A stretch of 64,000 nt of DNA from VFZN01 sp050249615 (GCA_050249615.1 JBFWQE010000007.1:1-64000); one strand, 5' to 3'. Shown: positions 17,769 through 26,915, counted from the stretch's first letter. Program-made: numbers and translations. The notes: a model not told the origin generated them from the sequence alone.

Positions 17769-17804
17769 CCGCAGAATACGCAGATTGCGCAGATGACGCA
17801 GATT
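17769..17804. repeat. Four-unit array of a 9-bp repeat (NCGCAGANN)
   Basis: Exactly four 9-bp units (ccgcagaat, acgcagatt, gcgcagatg, acgcagatt) between the symporter stop and the SDR start. The same unit builds the large arrays at 30639-32522. Confidence 0.7.
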
Positions 17805-17851
17805 CAACCATGTGGGGCCGGGTGCGCCCTCCCTGGCGAAATCGTCGCTCC

Positions 17852-19249
17852 TCATCTCCTCCGCGTGATTCCTCGCACGGCCATCACGGCAAGCAACGCC
17901 AGCGCGGCCGCTGTCAATCCTCCCACGTTCGGGTTGGTCCAGACCGCGCGCCCGGCCTGTCCCGAGAACTGCACGGCCAGCACGAACGACACGCCGGCCA
18001 CGATGGCGGCAAGCGCCTCGGGCGTGCCGGCACGCCGGACGTACAGGCCCGCCAGGACCGGCACGAAGAGGCTGACGCCCAGCAGCGTGTAGAAGATGCT
18101 GAGCGCGCCGATGACCGTCGGCAGCTGGATGGCCAGCATCACCCCGATCGCCCCACCGCCGATGGCGGCCAGCCGCGCCACGAGCAGGATGGTCTTGTCA
18201 TCCGCCTGCCGGTTGACGAACTGCCTGTACAGGTCCTGCGAGAGCGATGTCGCCAGCATGAACAAGATGGCATCGCACGTGCTGACCTCGGCCGAGAACA
18301 CGGCGGCCAGGGCCAGGGCGCCCAACCAGACGGGCAGCGCCTCGACGAGCACGGTGGGAAGCACCAGGTTCGGGCTCGCCACGTCCGGGGCGATCACGCG
18401 CGCCGACATGCCGAGCAGCACGGGAATGAAGGCGAACAGCCCCAGCGCCAGGGCCTGCATGCCCACGCCGGCGCGCACCGCGCGCGCGTTCCGAGCGCCG
18501 TAGACCTTCTGGAGCAACCCGGGCGAGATGATGAATGCGGGGCCCAGCATCGCCAGCAGCGTGATCCCCGAGCCGGGGCCCGTCGTGTGCCAGAAGTCCC
18601 AGTAGTGCGGCGGCGCGGCTGCGGCAATGCCCGCGAGCCCGCCGGCCTTCGAGAGGACCATGGGCACCGCGGCCAACAGGCCGACCAGCAGCACGACCAG
18701 CTGCACGGCATTCACCCACGCCGAGCTCAGCAGGCCACCGGCGACGAAATACACCAGCATGGCCGCGGCACCGATGGCCGTCCCCCACGCCCGCGGCACG
18801 TCGGCCACGACCTCGAGCACGGCCGCGCCGGCAATGAGCTGTCCCGCGAGGATGGCCAGCGTGCCGACCCAGATGAGCGCCGACACGAGGCCCCGCACCG
18901 GCCGGCCGTACCGGTGTTCGAGGAAGTCGCCGACTGTGTAGAAACCGTGCCGCTCGGCCAGGGTCCAGATGCGGGGCCCCACCCACCAGGCGAGGGCAAT
19001 CGAGCCGATGGCCGCCGAGCCGTTCCACCACCAGGCGCTGATGCCGTCGCCGTAGGCGAGCCCGGCCGCGCCGACGGTGGACCCTGCCCCGATGTTCGAC
19101 GCCAGGACCGTGGAGAAGAGCAGCGGGGCCGTGAGCGAGCGGCCCGCCACGAAGAAGTCGCTGCTGCCGCGGACGAGGCGCGCAACCCACAGGCCCACGC
19201 CGGTCAGGACGACCGCGTAGGCCACGAGCAGCACGAGGTAGACGTTCAC
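17852..19249 (-). CDS. Sodium:solute symporter family transporter
   Basis: 465 residues, start GTG, with about 12-13 hydrophobic helices. The N-terminus (VLLVAYAVVLTGVGLWVARL, then SDFFVAGRSL) is characteristic of the SSS family. The LASNIGAGSTVGAAGLAY segment corresponds to the sodium/substrate core of the inverted-repeat fold. SSS proteins import sugars, carboxylates, amino acids or similar solutes with Na+. It starts 7 bp after the P1-peptidase stop, so co-transcription is likely. Downstream are an SDR and a hydroxy-acid dehydrogenase, so an organic acid or sugar acid is a reasonable but untested substrate guess. Confidence 0.9.
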   Translation of the reverse strand: MNVYLVLLVAYAVVLTGVGLWVARLVRGSSDFFVAGRSLTAPLLFSTVLASNIGAGSTVGAAGLAYGDGISAWWWNGSAAIGSIALAWWVGPRIWTLAERHGFYTVGDFLEHRYGRPVRGLVSALIWVGTLAILAGQLIAGAAVLEVVADVPRAWGTAIGAAAMLVYFVAGGLLSSAWVNAVQLVVLLVGLLAAVPMVLSKAGGLAGIAAAAPPHYWDFWHTTGPGSGITLLAMLGPAFIISPGLLQKVYGARNARAVRAGVGMQALALGLFAFIPVLLGMSARVIAPDVASPNLVLPTVLVEALPVWLGALALAAVFSAEVSTCDAILFMLATSLSQDLYRQFVNRQADDKTILLVARLAAIGGGAIGVMLAIQLPTVIGALSIFYTLLGVSLFVPVLAGLYVRRAGTPEALAAIVAGVSFVLAVQFSGQAGRAVWTNPNVGGLTAAALALLAVMAVRGITRRR

Positions 19250-19256
19250 CGCGCCG

Positions 19257-20369
19257 TTACTTCTTCAGGTCCCGCGCGGCCGGGAGGTTGGGGATGCCCG
19301 TCGCCTCGGTGGCCCCGCGGACAATGGCGCGCGCCATCACGTCAGCCGCGAGCGCCCCGATCTGCGAGATGTCCACCTCCCCGTTCCACTGCCCCGTCGC
19401 GAGGGCGAAGACCGTGTCGCCGTCGCCCTGCGTGTGCGCCGGGAAGATCGCGCGCGCGAACCCGTCGTCGGCCATCAGGGCCATGCGGCTCACCTGGGCC
19501 TTGGTGAGCTTCGCGTTGGTGGCCACCAGGCCGATGGTGGTGTTCTCGGCCGCGCGCGGGCGCGGGCCGGTCTGCCCCGTGCGCAGCAGCGTGCGCGCGT
19601 CCGCGAAGCTGCCATCGGGGTTGCGAACGCCGGCCACGACCGCGCCGGTGTCCGGGTCGATGATGTCGCCCACGGCGTTCACGGCAACGATGGCGCCCAC
19701 GCTCAGGCCATTGGGCAAGGTGATGCTGTAGCTGCCGAGCCCGCCCTTCATCGCGCGGCCCGGCCCGCCGCTCTTCCCCACGGTCGCGCCGGCTCCCGCG
19801 CCGACCGAGCCCTCCAGCACAGGGGCCGATGACGCGGTGCCCGCCGCGCGGTAACCGCAGTCCGCCGTCGGGCGGATCTTCGGGTTGCCGCCGACCGGGA
19901 GGTCGAACAGGATGGCCGCCGGGACGATGGGCACCTTCGCGATGCGCACGTCCCAGCCGATGTCGTGCTCCTCGAGCCAGCGAACGGTGCCCGTGGCCGC
20001 ATCGAGCCCGAACGCGCTGCCGCCCGACAAGACGACCGCGTTCACCTTGTCGACCATGTTGCCGGGATCGAGCAGGTCGGTCTCCCGGGTGCCGGGCGCA
20101 CCGCCGCGCTGCGACACGCCGCCAACGGCGCCCTGGCCGTCGACGAGCACGACGGTACAGCCCGTGGGCCGCTCGGTGAGCGTGTGATGCCCGACCTTGA
20201 TGCCCGCCACCGCGGTGAGCGTCCGGTTGCCCCCGGCCGGCGCCGGCGCGGTCGATGCCGCCGCCGGCGTCGAGGCCGTCGTCGTCGATGCCGACGGTGC
20301 CGGGGTCTGGCCGTTCACGCAGGCCATGGCCAAGAGGCAGAGGAAGCCAGGGGTCGCGGGCACGCGCAT
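19257..20369 (-). CDS. P1-family (DmpA/NylC-like) self-processing hydrolase, probably exported
   Basis: 370 residues. The N-terminus is a signal peptide with a lipobox-like LAMAC (Cys17), followed by a Thr/Ala/Pro linker. The family signature AENTTIGLVATNAKLTK is present. In NylC-like members the chain cleaves itself between Asn and Thr, and the new N-terminal Thr is the nucleophile. Here that would be near residue 277, leaving a C-terminal subunit of about 94 residues, close to that of NylC. Substrates in the family are N-terminal amino acids of small peptides or oligoamides. It precedes an SSS symporter and diverges from an M20 deacylase. Confidence 0.85.
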   Translation of the reverse strand: MRVPATPGFLCLLAMACVNGQTPAPSASTTTASTPAAASTAPAPAGGNRTLTAVAGIKVGHHTLTERPTGCTVVLVDGQGAVGGVSQRGGAPGTRETDLLDPGNMVDKVNAVVLSGGSAFGLDAATGTVRWLEEHDIGWDVRIAKVPIVPAAILFDLPVGGNPKIRPTADCGYRAAGTASSAPVLEGSVGAGAGATVGKSGGPGRAMKGGLGSYSITLPNGLSVGAIVAVNAVGDIIDPDTGAVVAGVRNPDGSFADARTLLRTGQTGPRPRAAENTTIGLVATNAKLTKAQVSRMALMADDGFARAIFPAHTQGDGDTVFALATGQWNGEVDISQIGALAADVMARAIVRGATEATGIPNLPAARDLKK

Positions 20370-20377
20370 GAACGGAG

Positions 20378-20431
20378 ATCATAACCGCAGAACCGTCAAG
20401 GATTGACCACGGCAGGCGTTCCGGTCACGAT
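20378..20431. promoter_or_regulatory. Divergent promoter region of the P1-peptidase and M20 genes
   Basis: Minus strand: TATGAT at 20378-20383, 8 nt before the P1-peptidase ATG. Plus strand: TTGACC at 20403-20408, a 17-bp spacer and a weak -10 (CACGAT, 20426-20431), 8 nt before the M20 GTG. Neither gene has a Shine-Dalgarno, so leaderless initiation is suggested for both. Confidence 0.45.
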
Positions 20432-20439
20432 GGCTCGTC

Positions 20440-21726
20440 GTGCCTGCATCGTCACACCTGATCGATCGCGTGCTCGTCGAGGTGGAGCGCGCCACGGATG
20501 AGATCGTGGCGTTCACCGCCGACATGGTGCGCATCCCCACCGTCAACCCTCCCGGCGAGCACTACGAGGAGTGCGCGCGCTTCATCGGCGACACGCTGGC
20601 CCGCCTCGGCTTCGACATCGAGTACTTCGCCGCCGAGGGACGACCCGAACACACGGCCCGGCACCCGCGGCTGAACGTCATCGGCACGCGCACCGGCCTG
20701 GCGGCGCGGCCCACGGTCCACCTGAACGGCCACTTCGACGTCGTGCCGGCTGGCGAGGGGTGGACGCTGGATCCGTTCGGGGGCGTGGTCAGGGACGGGA
20801 AGATCTACGGCCGCGGCTCGTGCGACATGAAGGCGGGCATCGCGGCCGCGGCCTTCGCGGCCGAGGCCATCCGTCGTGCAGGGGTGCCGGTGCCCGGTAC
20901 CATCGAGGTGAGCGGCACGGTGGACGAAGAGAGCGGCGGCTTCGCCGGCGTGGCCTGGCTGGCCGAGCACGGCCGCATCTCGTCCACGCGAACGGACTAC
21001 TGCATCATCCCGGAGCCGCTGAACGTGGACCGGGTGTGCGTGGGACACCGGGGGGTGTACTGGTTCGAGGTGGCGGCCCGCGGGCACATCGCGCACGGCA
21101 GCATGCCGTTCCTTGGCGTGAGCGCCATCGACGGCATGGGCCACCTGCTGCAGGCGATTCGCGAGGAGCTGCTGCCGGCGCTGGCCGCCAGGCGGACGGA
21201 GGTGCCCGTCGTGCCGGACGGTGCCCGCCAGGCGACCATCAACGTCAACGGCATCTCTGGCGGCCAGCCCGTGGACGGCATCCAGACACCGTGCGTGGCC
21301 GACGTCTGCCGTGCCGTCTTCGATCGGCGATTCCTGCTCGAAGAGGGCTTCGACCAGACGAAGCGAGAGGTGCAGGCGATGCTGGACCGCGTGCGCGCGC
21401 GGGTGCCGCGTGTCGAATACGCGCTGCGCGACCTGATGGTCGTGCACCCCACGCGCACGCCGGACGACTCCCCCGTCATCGCGGCCATCGAGGCGGGCGT
21501 GGGCCGCGTCCTCGGCCGGAAGGCCACGCGCGTCGCGAGCCCCGGCACCTACGACCACAAGCACGTGGCGCGCATCGCCGGCGTCCCGCACTGCGTGGCC
21601 TACGGCCCCGGCCAGCTCGAGCAGGCACACCAGCCGGACGAGTACTGCCGCGTGGACGACCTGGTCGCTTCCACGAAGGTGCTCGCCCTGGCCATCCTCA
21701 GGCTGACGGGAGCTGTGGCGGGCTGA
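20440..21726 (+). CDS. M20-family metallopeptidase (ArgE/DapE/ACY1-type deacylase)
   Basis: 428 residues from GTG. Metal-binding motifs are VHLNGHFDVVP (His), GRGSCDMKAG (bridging Asp) and GTVDEESGG (catalytic Glu plus ligand). The dimerisation domain sits in the middle and a late His is in GTYDHKHVAR. These enzymes remove acyl groups or split dipeptides, as in acetylornithine or succinyl-diaminopimelate deacylases. Which substrate is used here cannot be told from sequence. It diverges from a P1-family peptidase, so both may work on N-acylated or peptide substrates. Confidence 0.9.
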   Translation: MPASSHLIDRVLVEVERATDEIVAFTADMVRIPTVNPPGEHYEECARFIGDTLARLGFDIEYFAAEGRPEHTARHPRLNVIGTRTGLAARPTVHLNGHFDVVPAGEGWTLDPFGGVVRDGKIYGRGSCDMKAGIAAAAFAAEAIRRAGVPVPGTIEVSGTVDEESGGFAGVAWLAEHGRISSTRTDYCIIPEPLNVDRVCVGHRGVYWFEVAARGHIAHGSMPFLGVSAIDGMGHLLQAIREELLPALAARRTEVPVVPDGARQATINVNGISGGQPVDGIQTPCVADVCRAVFDRRFLLEEGFDQTKREVQAMLDRVRARVPRVEYALRDLMVVHPTRTPDDSPVIAAIEAGVGRVLGRKATRVASPGTYDHKHVARIAGVPHCVAYGPGQLEQAHQPDEYCRVDDLVASTKVLALAILRLTGAVAG

Positions 21727-21879
21727 GCTGAGCCACGCGGTGGCTCATTGATGATTGCCGATTGGTGATTGACGATTCTTTGACGATTGGCGATTGAGCG
21801 ATTGTGCATTCGCGAATGTGGCATTGACTGATCGATGCCCCAGTCGCGCGATTGTCAATGAATCGTCGATCGCCAGTCA
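21727..21879. repeat. Lower-GC spacer with degenerate gattg repeats
   Basis: A 153-bp gap between convergent genes with many copies of gattg/gcgattg words (about 21748-21800 and again near 21850). It has clearly lower GC than its surroundings. No gene, hairpin terminator or promoter stands out. Confidence 0.5.
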
Positions 21880-24288
21880 TCAAGCACCAAGGGACAGCTG
21901 ATCTCTAATGCCATCGAAGTCGGGGTCCCGCGGCAGGCGCCAGCGCGTATACGGGCCGAGCTCGGCGAGCGGGCGCTCCAGGTGCTTCTGTGCGTGCTCC
22001 ACGTCACCGCGCATCGCGTACAGCGCGGCCATGTAGTAGCGCGTGTACGGGTCGTCGGCGCCGCCGGCGAGGCGTTGATCGAAAGCTCTCACGGCGCGGT
22101 CGAAGTGGAGTTGCGCGTTGTCCCCGTCGCCCATCCGCTGGTACGCCGCCGCGAGCTTCTGTGAGAGCTCGATCGTCGTCCGCTCGCGGAGCGCGTGATC
22201 GCTCATCGAGACGAAGTCGAGCTCCCGACGGTACTCGCGAATGGCCTCCTCGTACTGGCCGCGCCGGTAGAAGACATAGCCCAGGCGCGAGCGGGCGCCG
22301 ACGATCAGCAGCCCGCGCGTGCCCGACATGGCCTGCTCCTGCAGCACCACCGCCGCGCGCGCCTCGCGCTCGGCATCGTCCAGGTCGCCGCGGTAGGCGT
22401 ACAGCAGGGCCAGCTGCAGGTGCGTGTAGCCCGCGTCGGGGTTGAGCGCGAGGGTACGTCTGAAGTGCGCGATGGCCAGGTCGATGTCGCCCTTCCCCAT
22501 CCAGTAGTTCCGCGCCAGGCTGGCGTGGGCCTCGGGGTTGTCGGGCGAGAGCCGCAGGCCTTCGTGCATCTCGGCGATGCTCTCGTCCACCTGGCCGAGG
22601 TCGGCGAGCGTCTCGCCGAGGCGGATATGCGCCTCGGCCGAGTCGGGGCGGAGCGCCACGGCCTGCCTCAACAGGCCCAGGCTGCGCTCGAGCAGATCCG
22701 GCATCGAGAGAAACGTGCCCTTCAGGTCCAGGGCGCTTCCCAGGGCGATCATCGCCTCCACGTAGCCGGGCGAGAGATCCAGCGCCCGCTCGAACAGGCC
22801 GATGGCCCGATCGACCGAGTCGCGGCTGGCCATGCGGAGGTTCAGCATGCCGCGCGAGAACGCCTCGAAGGCCTCGACCGACACGTCGGTGTCGCCCTCG
22901 ATGGCCTGCAGCTCCGCGGTCCCGAGATCGCGCTCCATGCCCGTGCGCGCCAGCTCCTGCACGAGCTGGTCCTGCAGCTCGAAGATCTGGTCGATCGTGC
23001 CATCCAGCTTGACGGTGGCCGCCGACCGCCCGGTCGGCACCTCGATCACCTGCGCGGTGACGCGCACGCGGTCCCGCAGGCGCTGGTAGGCACCGGTCAC
23101 GACGAACGCCGCCTCGAGCCGGCGTCCGAGGTCCAGCGACTGGCGCTCGTCGGCGCCGCGGCCGCCGACTCCGAGGTTCCGCTGCAGCTCGAAGACGTGC
23201 TCGCGCGGGATCACCGTGAGGCCGCCAATCTTCGCGAAGTCGGCGGTGAGCGATTCGGCGATGCCCTGTCCGACCCACTCGTCCGCCGCGTCGCCCGTGA
23301 TGTTGGTGAACGCCAGGACGGCCACCGAACGGTCGCCCCCGGCATGGCCGGCCTGCAGCACCGGCAGCGCCGACGCCGGGTCCGAGAAGTCGAGCGGGCC
23401 GCGCCACGCCGACGAGGCCGCGAAGGGCTGGTCGCGCTGGCGGCGGCGCGCGTTCGCCAGGTCCACGTAGAACTCGCGCGCGGACTGGTAACGGAAGTCG
23501 GGATCCTTCTCCAGCGCCTTGCGGACGATCGTCTCCACGTCGGAGGGGACGCTGTACGTGTAGCGCCCGATGGCCTCCGGCTCCCGGTTGAGGATGCGGT
23601 CCGCGACATCGGCCATCGACTCGCCGGCGAACGGCAGGTGGCCGGTGAGCATCTCGTAGAGCACCACACCGAGCGAGAACAGGTCCGCGCGGTGGTCCAC
23701 CGGCCCTCCCCTCAACTGCTCCGGGGGCATGTAGTTCAGCGTGCCCACGACCATTCCGGCCATCGTCAGGGAGGCCTGCGTGACGTGCGCGTCGCGAGAG
23801 GGCACGTTCTTGGCGAGGCCGAAATCGAGGACCTTCACCAGCTGCCGCGACGTGATCATCAGGTTCGCGCTCTTGATGTCGCGATGGACGATGCCGAGCT
23901 GGTGGGCCTCGTCCAGGGCATCGGCCACCTGCATGGCGATGTCGAGGCTGTCGGCCGCGGAGAGCGGGCCCCGGGCGATGCGGGCGGAGAGGAGCTCGCC
24001 CTCCACGTACTCCATGGCGATGAAGAGGCCCCGGTCGTGCTCGACCAGGTCGTACGCCACGGCGATGTGCGGCGAGCGCAGCTGCGCGGCCACCTGCGCC
24101 TCGCGGACGAGCCGCGCGCGCGACTCGGGATTGGCGCCGAGCGCGGGGGCGAGGAACTTCAGCGCGACGCGCCGGCCCAGGCGCGTGTCTTCCGCGAGGT
24201 ACACCTGGCCCATGCCCCCGCTGCCCAGGCGGTCGACCACGCGGTACTGAAGGATGGAGGCTCCCTGAAGGTCGGCGCCGTCAGGCAC
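21880..24288 (-). CDS. Ser/Thr protein kinase fused to TolB/FlgO-like domain and TPR repeats
   Basis: 802 residues from GTG 24288, which lies 6 nt after a perfect TATAAT. The kinase domain (about 15-275) is complete: glycine loop GSGGMGQVY, Lys44, HRDIKSAN (Asp137) and DFG (155-157). A middle domain (about 325-455; SVAVLAFTNITGDAADEWVG, then PTGRSAATVKLDG) resembles the TolB/FlgO-like module. The C-terminal third is TPR repeats. I see no transmembrane helix, so it is probably cytoplasmic. Kinases with this architecture are abundant in Acidobacteriota. Targets are unknown. Confidence 0.92.
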   Translation of the reverse strand: MPDGADLQGASILQYRVVDRLGSGGMGQVYLAEDTRLGRRVALKFLAPALGANPESRARLVREAQVAAQLRSPHIAVAYDLVEHDRGLFIAMEYVEGELLSARIARGPLSAADSLDIAMQVADALDEAHQLGIVHRDIKSANLMITSRQLVKVLDFGLAKNVPSRDAHVTQASLTMAGMVVGTLNYMPPEQLRGGPVDHRADLFSLGVVLYEMLTGHLPFAGESMADVADRILNREPEAIGRYTYSVPSDVETIVRKALEKDPDFRYQSAREFYVDLANARRRQRDQPFAASSAWRGPLDFSDPASALPVLQAGHAGGDRSVAVLAFTNITGDAADEWVGQGIAESLTADFAKIGGLTVIPREHVFELQRNLGVGGRGADERQSLDLGRRLEAAFVVTGAYQRLRDRVRVTAQVIEVPTGRSAATVKLDGTIDQIFELQDQLVQELARTGMERDLGTAELQAIEGDTDVSVEAFEAFSRGMLNLRMASRDSVDRAIGLFERALDLSPGYVEAMIALGSALDLKGTFLSMPDLLERSLGLLRQAVALRPDSAEAHIRLGETLADLGQVDESIAEMHEGLRLSPDNPEAHASLARNYWMGKGDIDLAIAHFRRTLALNPDAGYTHLQLALLYAYRGDLDDAEREARAAVVLQEQAMSGTRGLLIVGARSRLGYVFYRRGQYEEAIREYRRELDFVSMSDHALRERTTIELSQKLAAAYQRMGDGDNAQLHFDRAVRAFDQRLAGGADDPYTRYYMAALYAMRGDVEHAQKHLERPLAELGPYTRWRLPRDPDFDGIRDQLSLGA

Positions 24289-24294
24289 GCCTCG

Positions 24295-24300
24295 ATTATA
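24295..24300 (-). promoter_or_regulatory. Perfect -10 (TATAAT) of the Ser/Thr kinase gene, leaderless arrangement
   Basis: TATAAT on the minus strand, 6 nt before the GTG start, with no Shine-Dalgarno. A 10-bp-period repeat array occupies the -35 side. Confidence 0.6.
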
Positions 24301-24306
24301 GTGCGC

Positions 24307-24369
24307 GCCCGCAGCCCGCTCGCACCTGTTCGCACCTGCCCGCACCCGCTCGCACCTGCCCGCACCCCT
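24307..24369. repeat. 10-bp-period tandem array (CAGGTGCGNN unit, minus strand)
   Basis: About six imperfect units of gcacctgNNc / caggtgcgNN directly upstream of the kinase promoter. The same unit forms the array at 43793-43879 that ends in the assembly gap. Confidence 0.75.
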
Positions 24370-25146
24370 CTAGAACATCCGTGACTGACAGCCGTCCACG
24401 ACGACGGTGGTGCCGCTGATCCAGCTGGCGCGCGGGGACGAGAGGAACGCCACGACGCTGCCCACCTCCTCCGGCGTGCCAAACCGCCCGAAGGGCAGCT
24501 CGCGCGCGATGAACTCGGCGATGCCCTTCGGATCCTCCTGCTGGCGCTTCCACCACGATCCGCCCTCGAAGAGGATGGATCCGGGCGCCACGCCCACGAC
24601 GCGGATCCCGTCCGGGGCCAGCTGCTGGGCCAACGACTTGGTGAGGCTGATCTCGGCCGCCTTCACGACGTTGTAGGTCATGCGGCCGCCCGCTTCGCGC
24701 CCGTAGATGGACGAGATGATGACGATGACGCCGCCGCCCCGCTGCCGCATGTGCGGCAGGGCCAGCTGCGAGCAGCGGATGGCGGGAAACAGCGTGTGAT
24801 CGAACGCCTCGCGCCACTCCGCGTCGGACGTGCGCTCGAGCGTGCTCCCGCGCCCGACGCCAACGTTGTTCACCAGCACGTCCACGCCGCCGCATTCCAC
24901 GACCGCCGACTCGATGAGGTGATCCACGCCCTCGGTCGTGGACACGTCGCAGGTGACCGCGAGCACCTTCGTCCCGCGGCCGTGGCGTGCGCGAATCTGG
25001 TCGGCCGCCTCCGTCAGCTGCGCGAGACCGCGCGCGCCGATCACCACGCGGCACCCCTCCGCCGCCAGCGCATGCGCCGCCGCCAGCCCCAACCCCCGGC
25101 TGCCGCCCGTCACGACCGCCACCTTGCCGCTCAACCCGAGATCCAT
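24370..25146 (-). CDS. Short-chain dehydrogenase/reductase
   Basis: 258 residues. It begins with KVAVVTGGSRGLGLA (NAD(P)-binding TGxxxGxG). VNNVGVGRG (NNxG), the catalytic SSIYG...YNVVK segment and a VAPGSI segment follow. The C-terminus is standard for classical SDRs (ISGTTVVVDGC). The substrate is unknown. The upstream DUF547 gene ends about 68 bp away across a small repeat, so it may be transcribed with the hydrolase/DUF547 pair. Confidence 0.88.
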   Translation of the reverse strand: MDLGLSGKVAVVTGGSRGLGLAAAHALAAEGCRVVIGARGLAQLTEAADQIRARHGRGTKVLAVTCDVSTTEGVDHLIESAVVECGGVDVLVNNVGVGRGSTLERTSDAEWREAFDHTLFPAIRCSQLALPHMRQRGGGVIVIISSIYGREAGGRMTYNVVKAAEISLTKSLAQQLAPDGIRVVGVAPGSILFEGGSWWKRQQEDPKGIAEFIARELPFGRFGTPEEVGSVVAFLSSPRASWISGTTVVVDGCQSRMF

Positions 25147-25147
25147 C

Positions 25148-25212
25148 TGTGCGTTGAACCTTTGTGCTTCGAACCTTCGTGCTTTGAACCGCCGTCTCTT
25201 GACCCTTCGTGC
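25148..25212. repeat. Degenerate 15-16-bp tandem repeat
   Basis: Three to four copies of a gaacctttgtgctt-like unit between the DUF547 stop and the SDR start. Nothing else is seen in this spacer. Confidence 0.55.
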
Positions 25213-25213
25213 C

Positions 25214-26053
25214 CTACCTTCGTGTCAGATCGTTCAGCCGCCAGTCGAAGTCGTGGAAGGCCACACGGAAGCGGTTCGCCTTCAGGAACTCCGCCTCCGA
25301 CCGCACCACCACCGGCGCGATGAGGCCGAGCAGGGCGCGCTCCAGGGGACTGCGGGCCGCAAACTCCGGCGCCGCCTTGCCGGCAAACGCCTCGATGAAG
25401 GCGCGCTCGCGCCACGAGAACATCGGGTTGACGCTGACGACCCCGTTCTGCGGGTCCACGAACACCAGCTCTCGGCGGTCCACGGCCTCGCGCAGCATCG
25501 AGTCGAGCTGTTCGTCCAGCCGCTCGGCCGTGTAAGCCTCGCTCTTCAGCCGGCCGCCGCCCAGAGCGCCGCGGCCGAGGGCCAGCAGCGCGCGGGCGTC
25601 GCCCAGGGGGACGATGATGTCCTTCTCGATCTGATCGAGGGTGACCATGCGGCGGGCGGCGCGGAACTGCCGGCGCTCGAACGCCCCGGGCACCTGGCGG
25701 ATGCTGTTGGGCGGATACGCCGCCGCGCGGCCGCGGATGGGATAGTGATCGATGACCGTCCGCAGCACGAACGCGTTGTAGGCGTTGATCCAGAAGGCCA
25801 GCCGGCGCTTCTGGTCCCAGCTCTCGGGAACGTCGGTCTCGCCCAGGCTCGCCACGTACCGATCGAAGCGCGCGCGCTCGAGCTTGAGCGCCTGGTAGTA
25901 CACCAGCCCGTCGCGCACGTAGATGTCCAGGATGCCGTCGAACGCGCGGTGCAGCGGATCCACGGAAGGCGGCGGCGCGTCCTGCGCGCCCGTGCCGGTC
26001 GCCAGGACGAGCGCGGCGAGCACGGCGAGCACCGCCGGGATCAAGGTCTTCAT
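25214..26053 (-). CDS. DUF547-domain protein, exported
   Basis: 279 residues from ATG 26053, which overlaps the hydrolase stop by 4 bp (ATGA). An N-terminal signal peptide (residues 1-23, ending ATGTGAQ) is followed by the DUF547 domain: LAFWINAYNAFVLRTVIDHYP is its hallmark, with a conserved Trp-Ile-Asn-Ala-Tyr-Asn core. DUF547 proteins are predicted to have a papain-like (transglutaminase-related) fold. Activity is not established. Coupled translation with the alpha/beta hydrolase suggests a shared process in the envelope. Confidence 0.85.
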   Translation of the reverse strand: MKTLIPAVLAVLAALVLATGTGAQDAPPPSVDPLHRAFDGILDIYVRDGLVYYQALKLERARFDRYVASLGETDVPESWDQKRRLAFWINAYNAFVLRTVIDHYPIRGRAAAYPPNSIRQVPGAFERRQFRAARRMVTLDQIEKDIIVPLGDARALLALGRGALGGGRLKSEAYTAERLDEQLDSMLREAVDRRELVFVDPQNGVVSVNPMFSWRERAFIEAFAGKAAPEFAARSPLERALLGLIAPVVVRSEAEFLKANRFRVAFHDFDWRLNDLTRR

Positions 26054-26865
26054 GAGAGTGAGGCCAGGAACGCGACCAGGGCGGCGTTGAACGGCCCGGG
26101 CTGTTCGAGGTTGGCGAGGTGCCCGGCCAGCGGGATGATCTCCAGGCGCGCCCCCGGGATGGCCGCCGCGATCCGGCGTGACTCCTCCACCGGCGTCAGC
26201 TCGTCTTCCTCCCCGACCAGGACCAGCACAGGAACCTTCAGCGACGACACCGTGGGCATCGAGTCGGGCCGGTCCATCATCCGCTGGATGGCCCCGCGGA
26301 TGCCCTCGGGCGACTGCTGCTTGATGAGTCGCCGGACGGTGGATTCGACGGCGGTGTCCGTCCCGCGCGTCGTGCGGCCCAGGAGCTTCGGCATCATCTC
26401 GCGGGCCACGCCCGATGCCCCTTCCCGATCCACAAGCGCCAGCATGCTGCGCCGGTTCGCCCGGCCCTCGAGCGAGTCCGCGCCCGCTCGCGTGTCGGCC
26501 AGTACGGCCGCCTCGACCATCTCGGGCGCCTTCCGGATGACGGCGAACGTCGCGTAGCCGCCCATCGAGCACCCGCCGACCACGGCTCGCGTGATGCCGA
26601 GCGCGCCGAGCAGGTCGATGACGTCCCGGGCGTAGTCGTCCATCGAGGGCGAGGAGCCTCCCGCTTCCGAGGTGCCGCCGAACCCGCTGAGATCCGGCGT
26701 GATCAATCGCCACCCCTTCGGGATGCTGCGAATCTGCGGCTCCCACATACCCGCGCCCAGCGGGAACGCGTGCAGCAGGACGATGGTGCGGAGTTCCGAG
26801 GCGCCGGGAACCGAATCGAGGTACGCGATCGTGCGCGAGCCAACATGGCAGTACTGCCTGGTCAT
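26050..26865 (-). CDS. Alpha/beta-hydrolase fold protein
   Basis: 271 residues. HAFPLGAGMW provides the oxyanion region, GGCSMGGYA the nucleophile elbow (Ser), GEEDELTP the acid and AGHLANLEQP the catalytic His. The size and motifs match small esterases/lactonases related to 3-oxoadipate enol-lactonase. No signal peptide is seen. The stop overlaps the DUF547 start by 4 bp. A TACAAT -10-like hexamer lies about 15 nt before the start. Confidence 0.88.
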   Translation of the reverse strand: MTRQYCHVGSRTIAYLDSVPGASELRTIVLLHAFPLGAGMWEPQIRSIPKGWRLITPDLSGFGGTSEAGGSSPSMDDYARDVIDLLGALGITRAVVGGCSMGGYATFAVIRKAPEMVEAAVLADTRAGADSLEGRANRRSMLALVDREGASGVAREMMPKLLGRTTRGTDTAVESTVRRLIKQQSPEGIRGAIQRMMDRPDSMPTVSSLKVPVLVLVGEEDELTPVEESRRIAAAIPGARLEIIPLAGHLANLEQPGPFNAALVAFLASLS

Positions 26866-26880
26866 TGGGTGAGTGAGGCA

Positions 26881-26886
26881 ATTGTA
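26881..26886 (-). promoter_or_regulatory. Candidate -10 (TACAAT) for the hydrolase-DUF547 genes
   Basis: TACAAT inside an AT-rich island (tatacaatt) 15 nt before the ATG. The -35 is not clear. Confidence 0.35.
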
Positions 26887-26915
26887 TATCGCCCCTCACC
26901 CCTGCCGTGATGACG

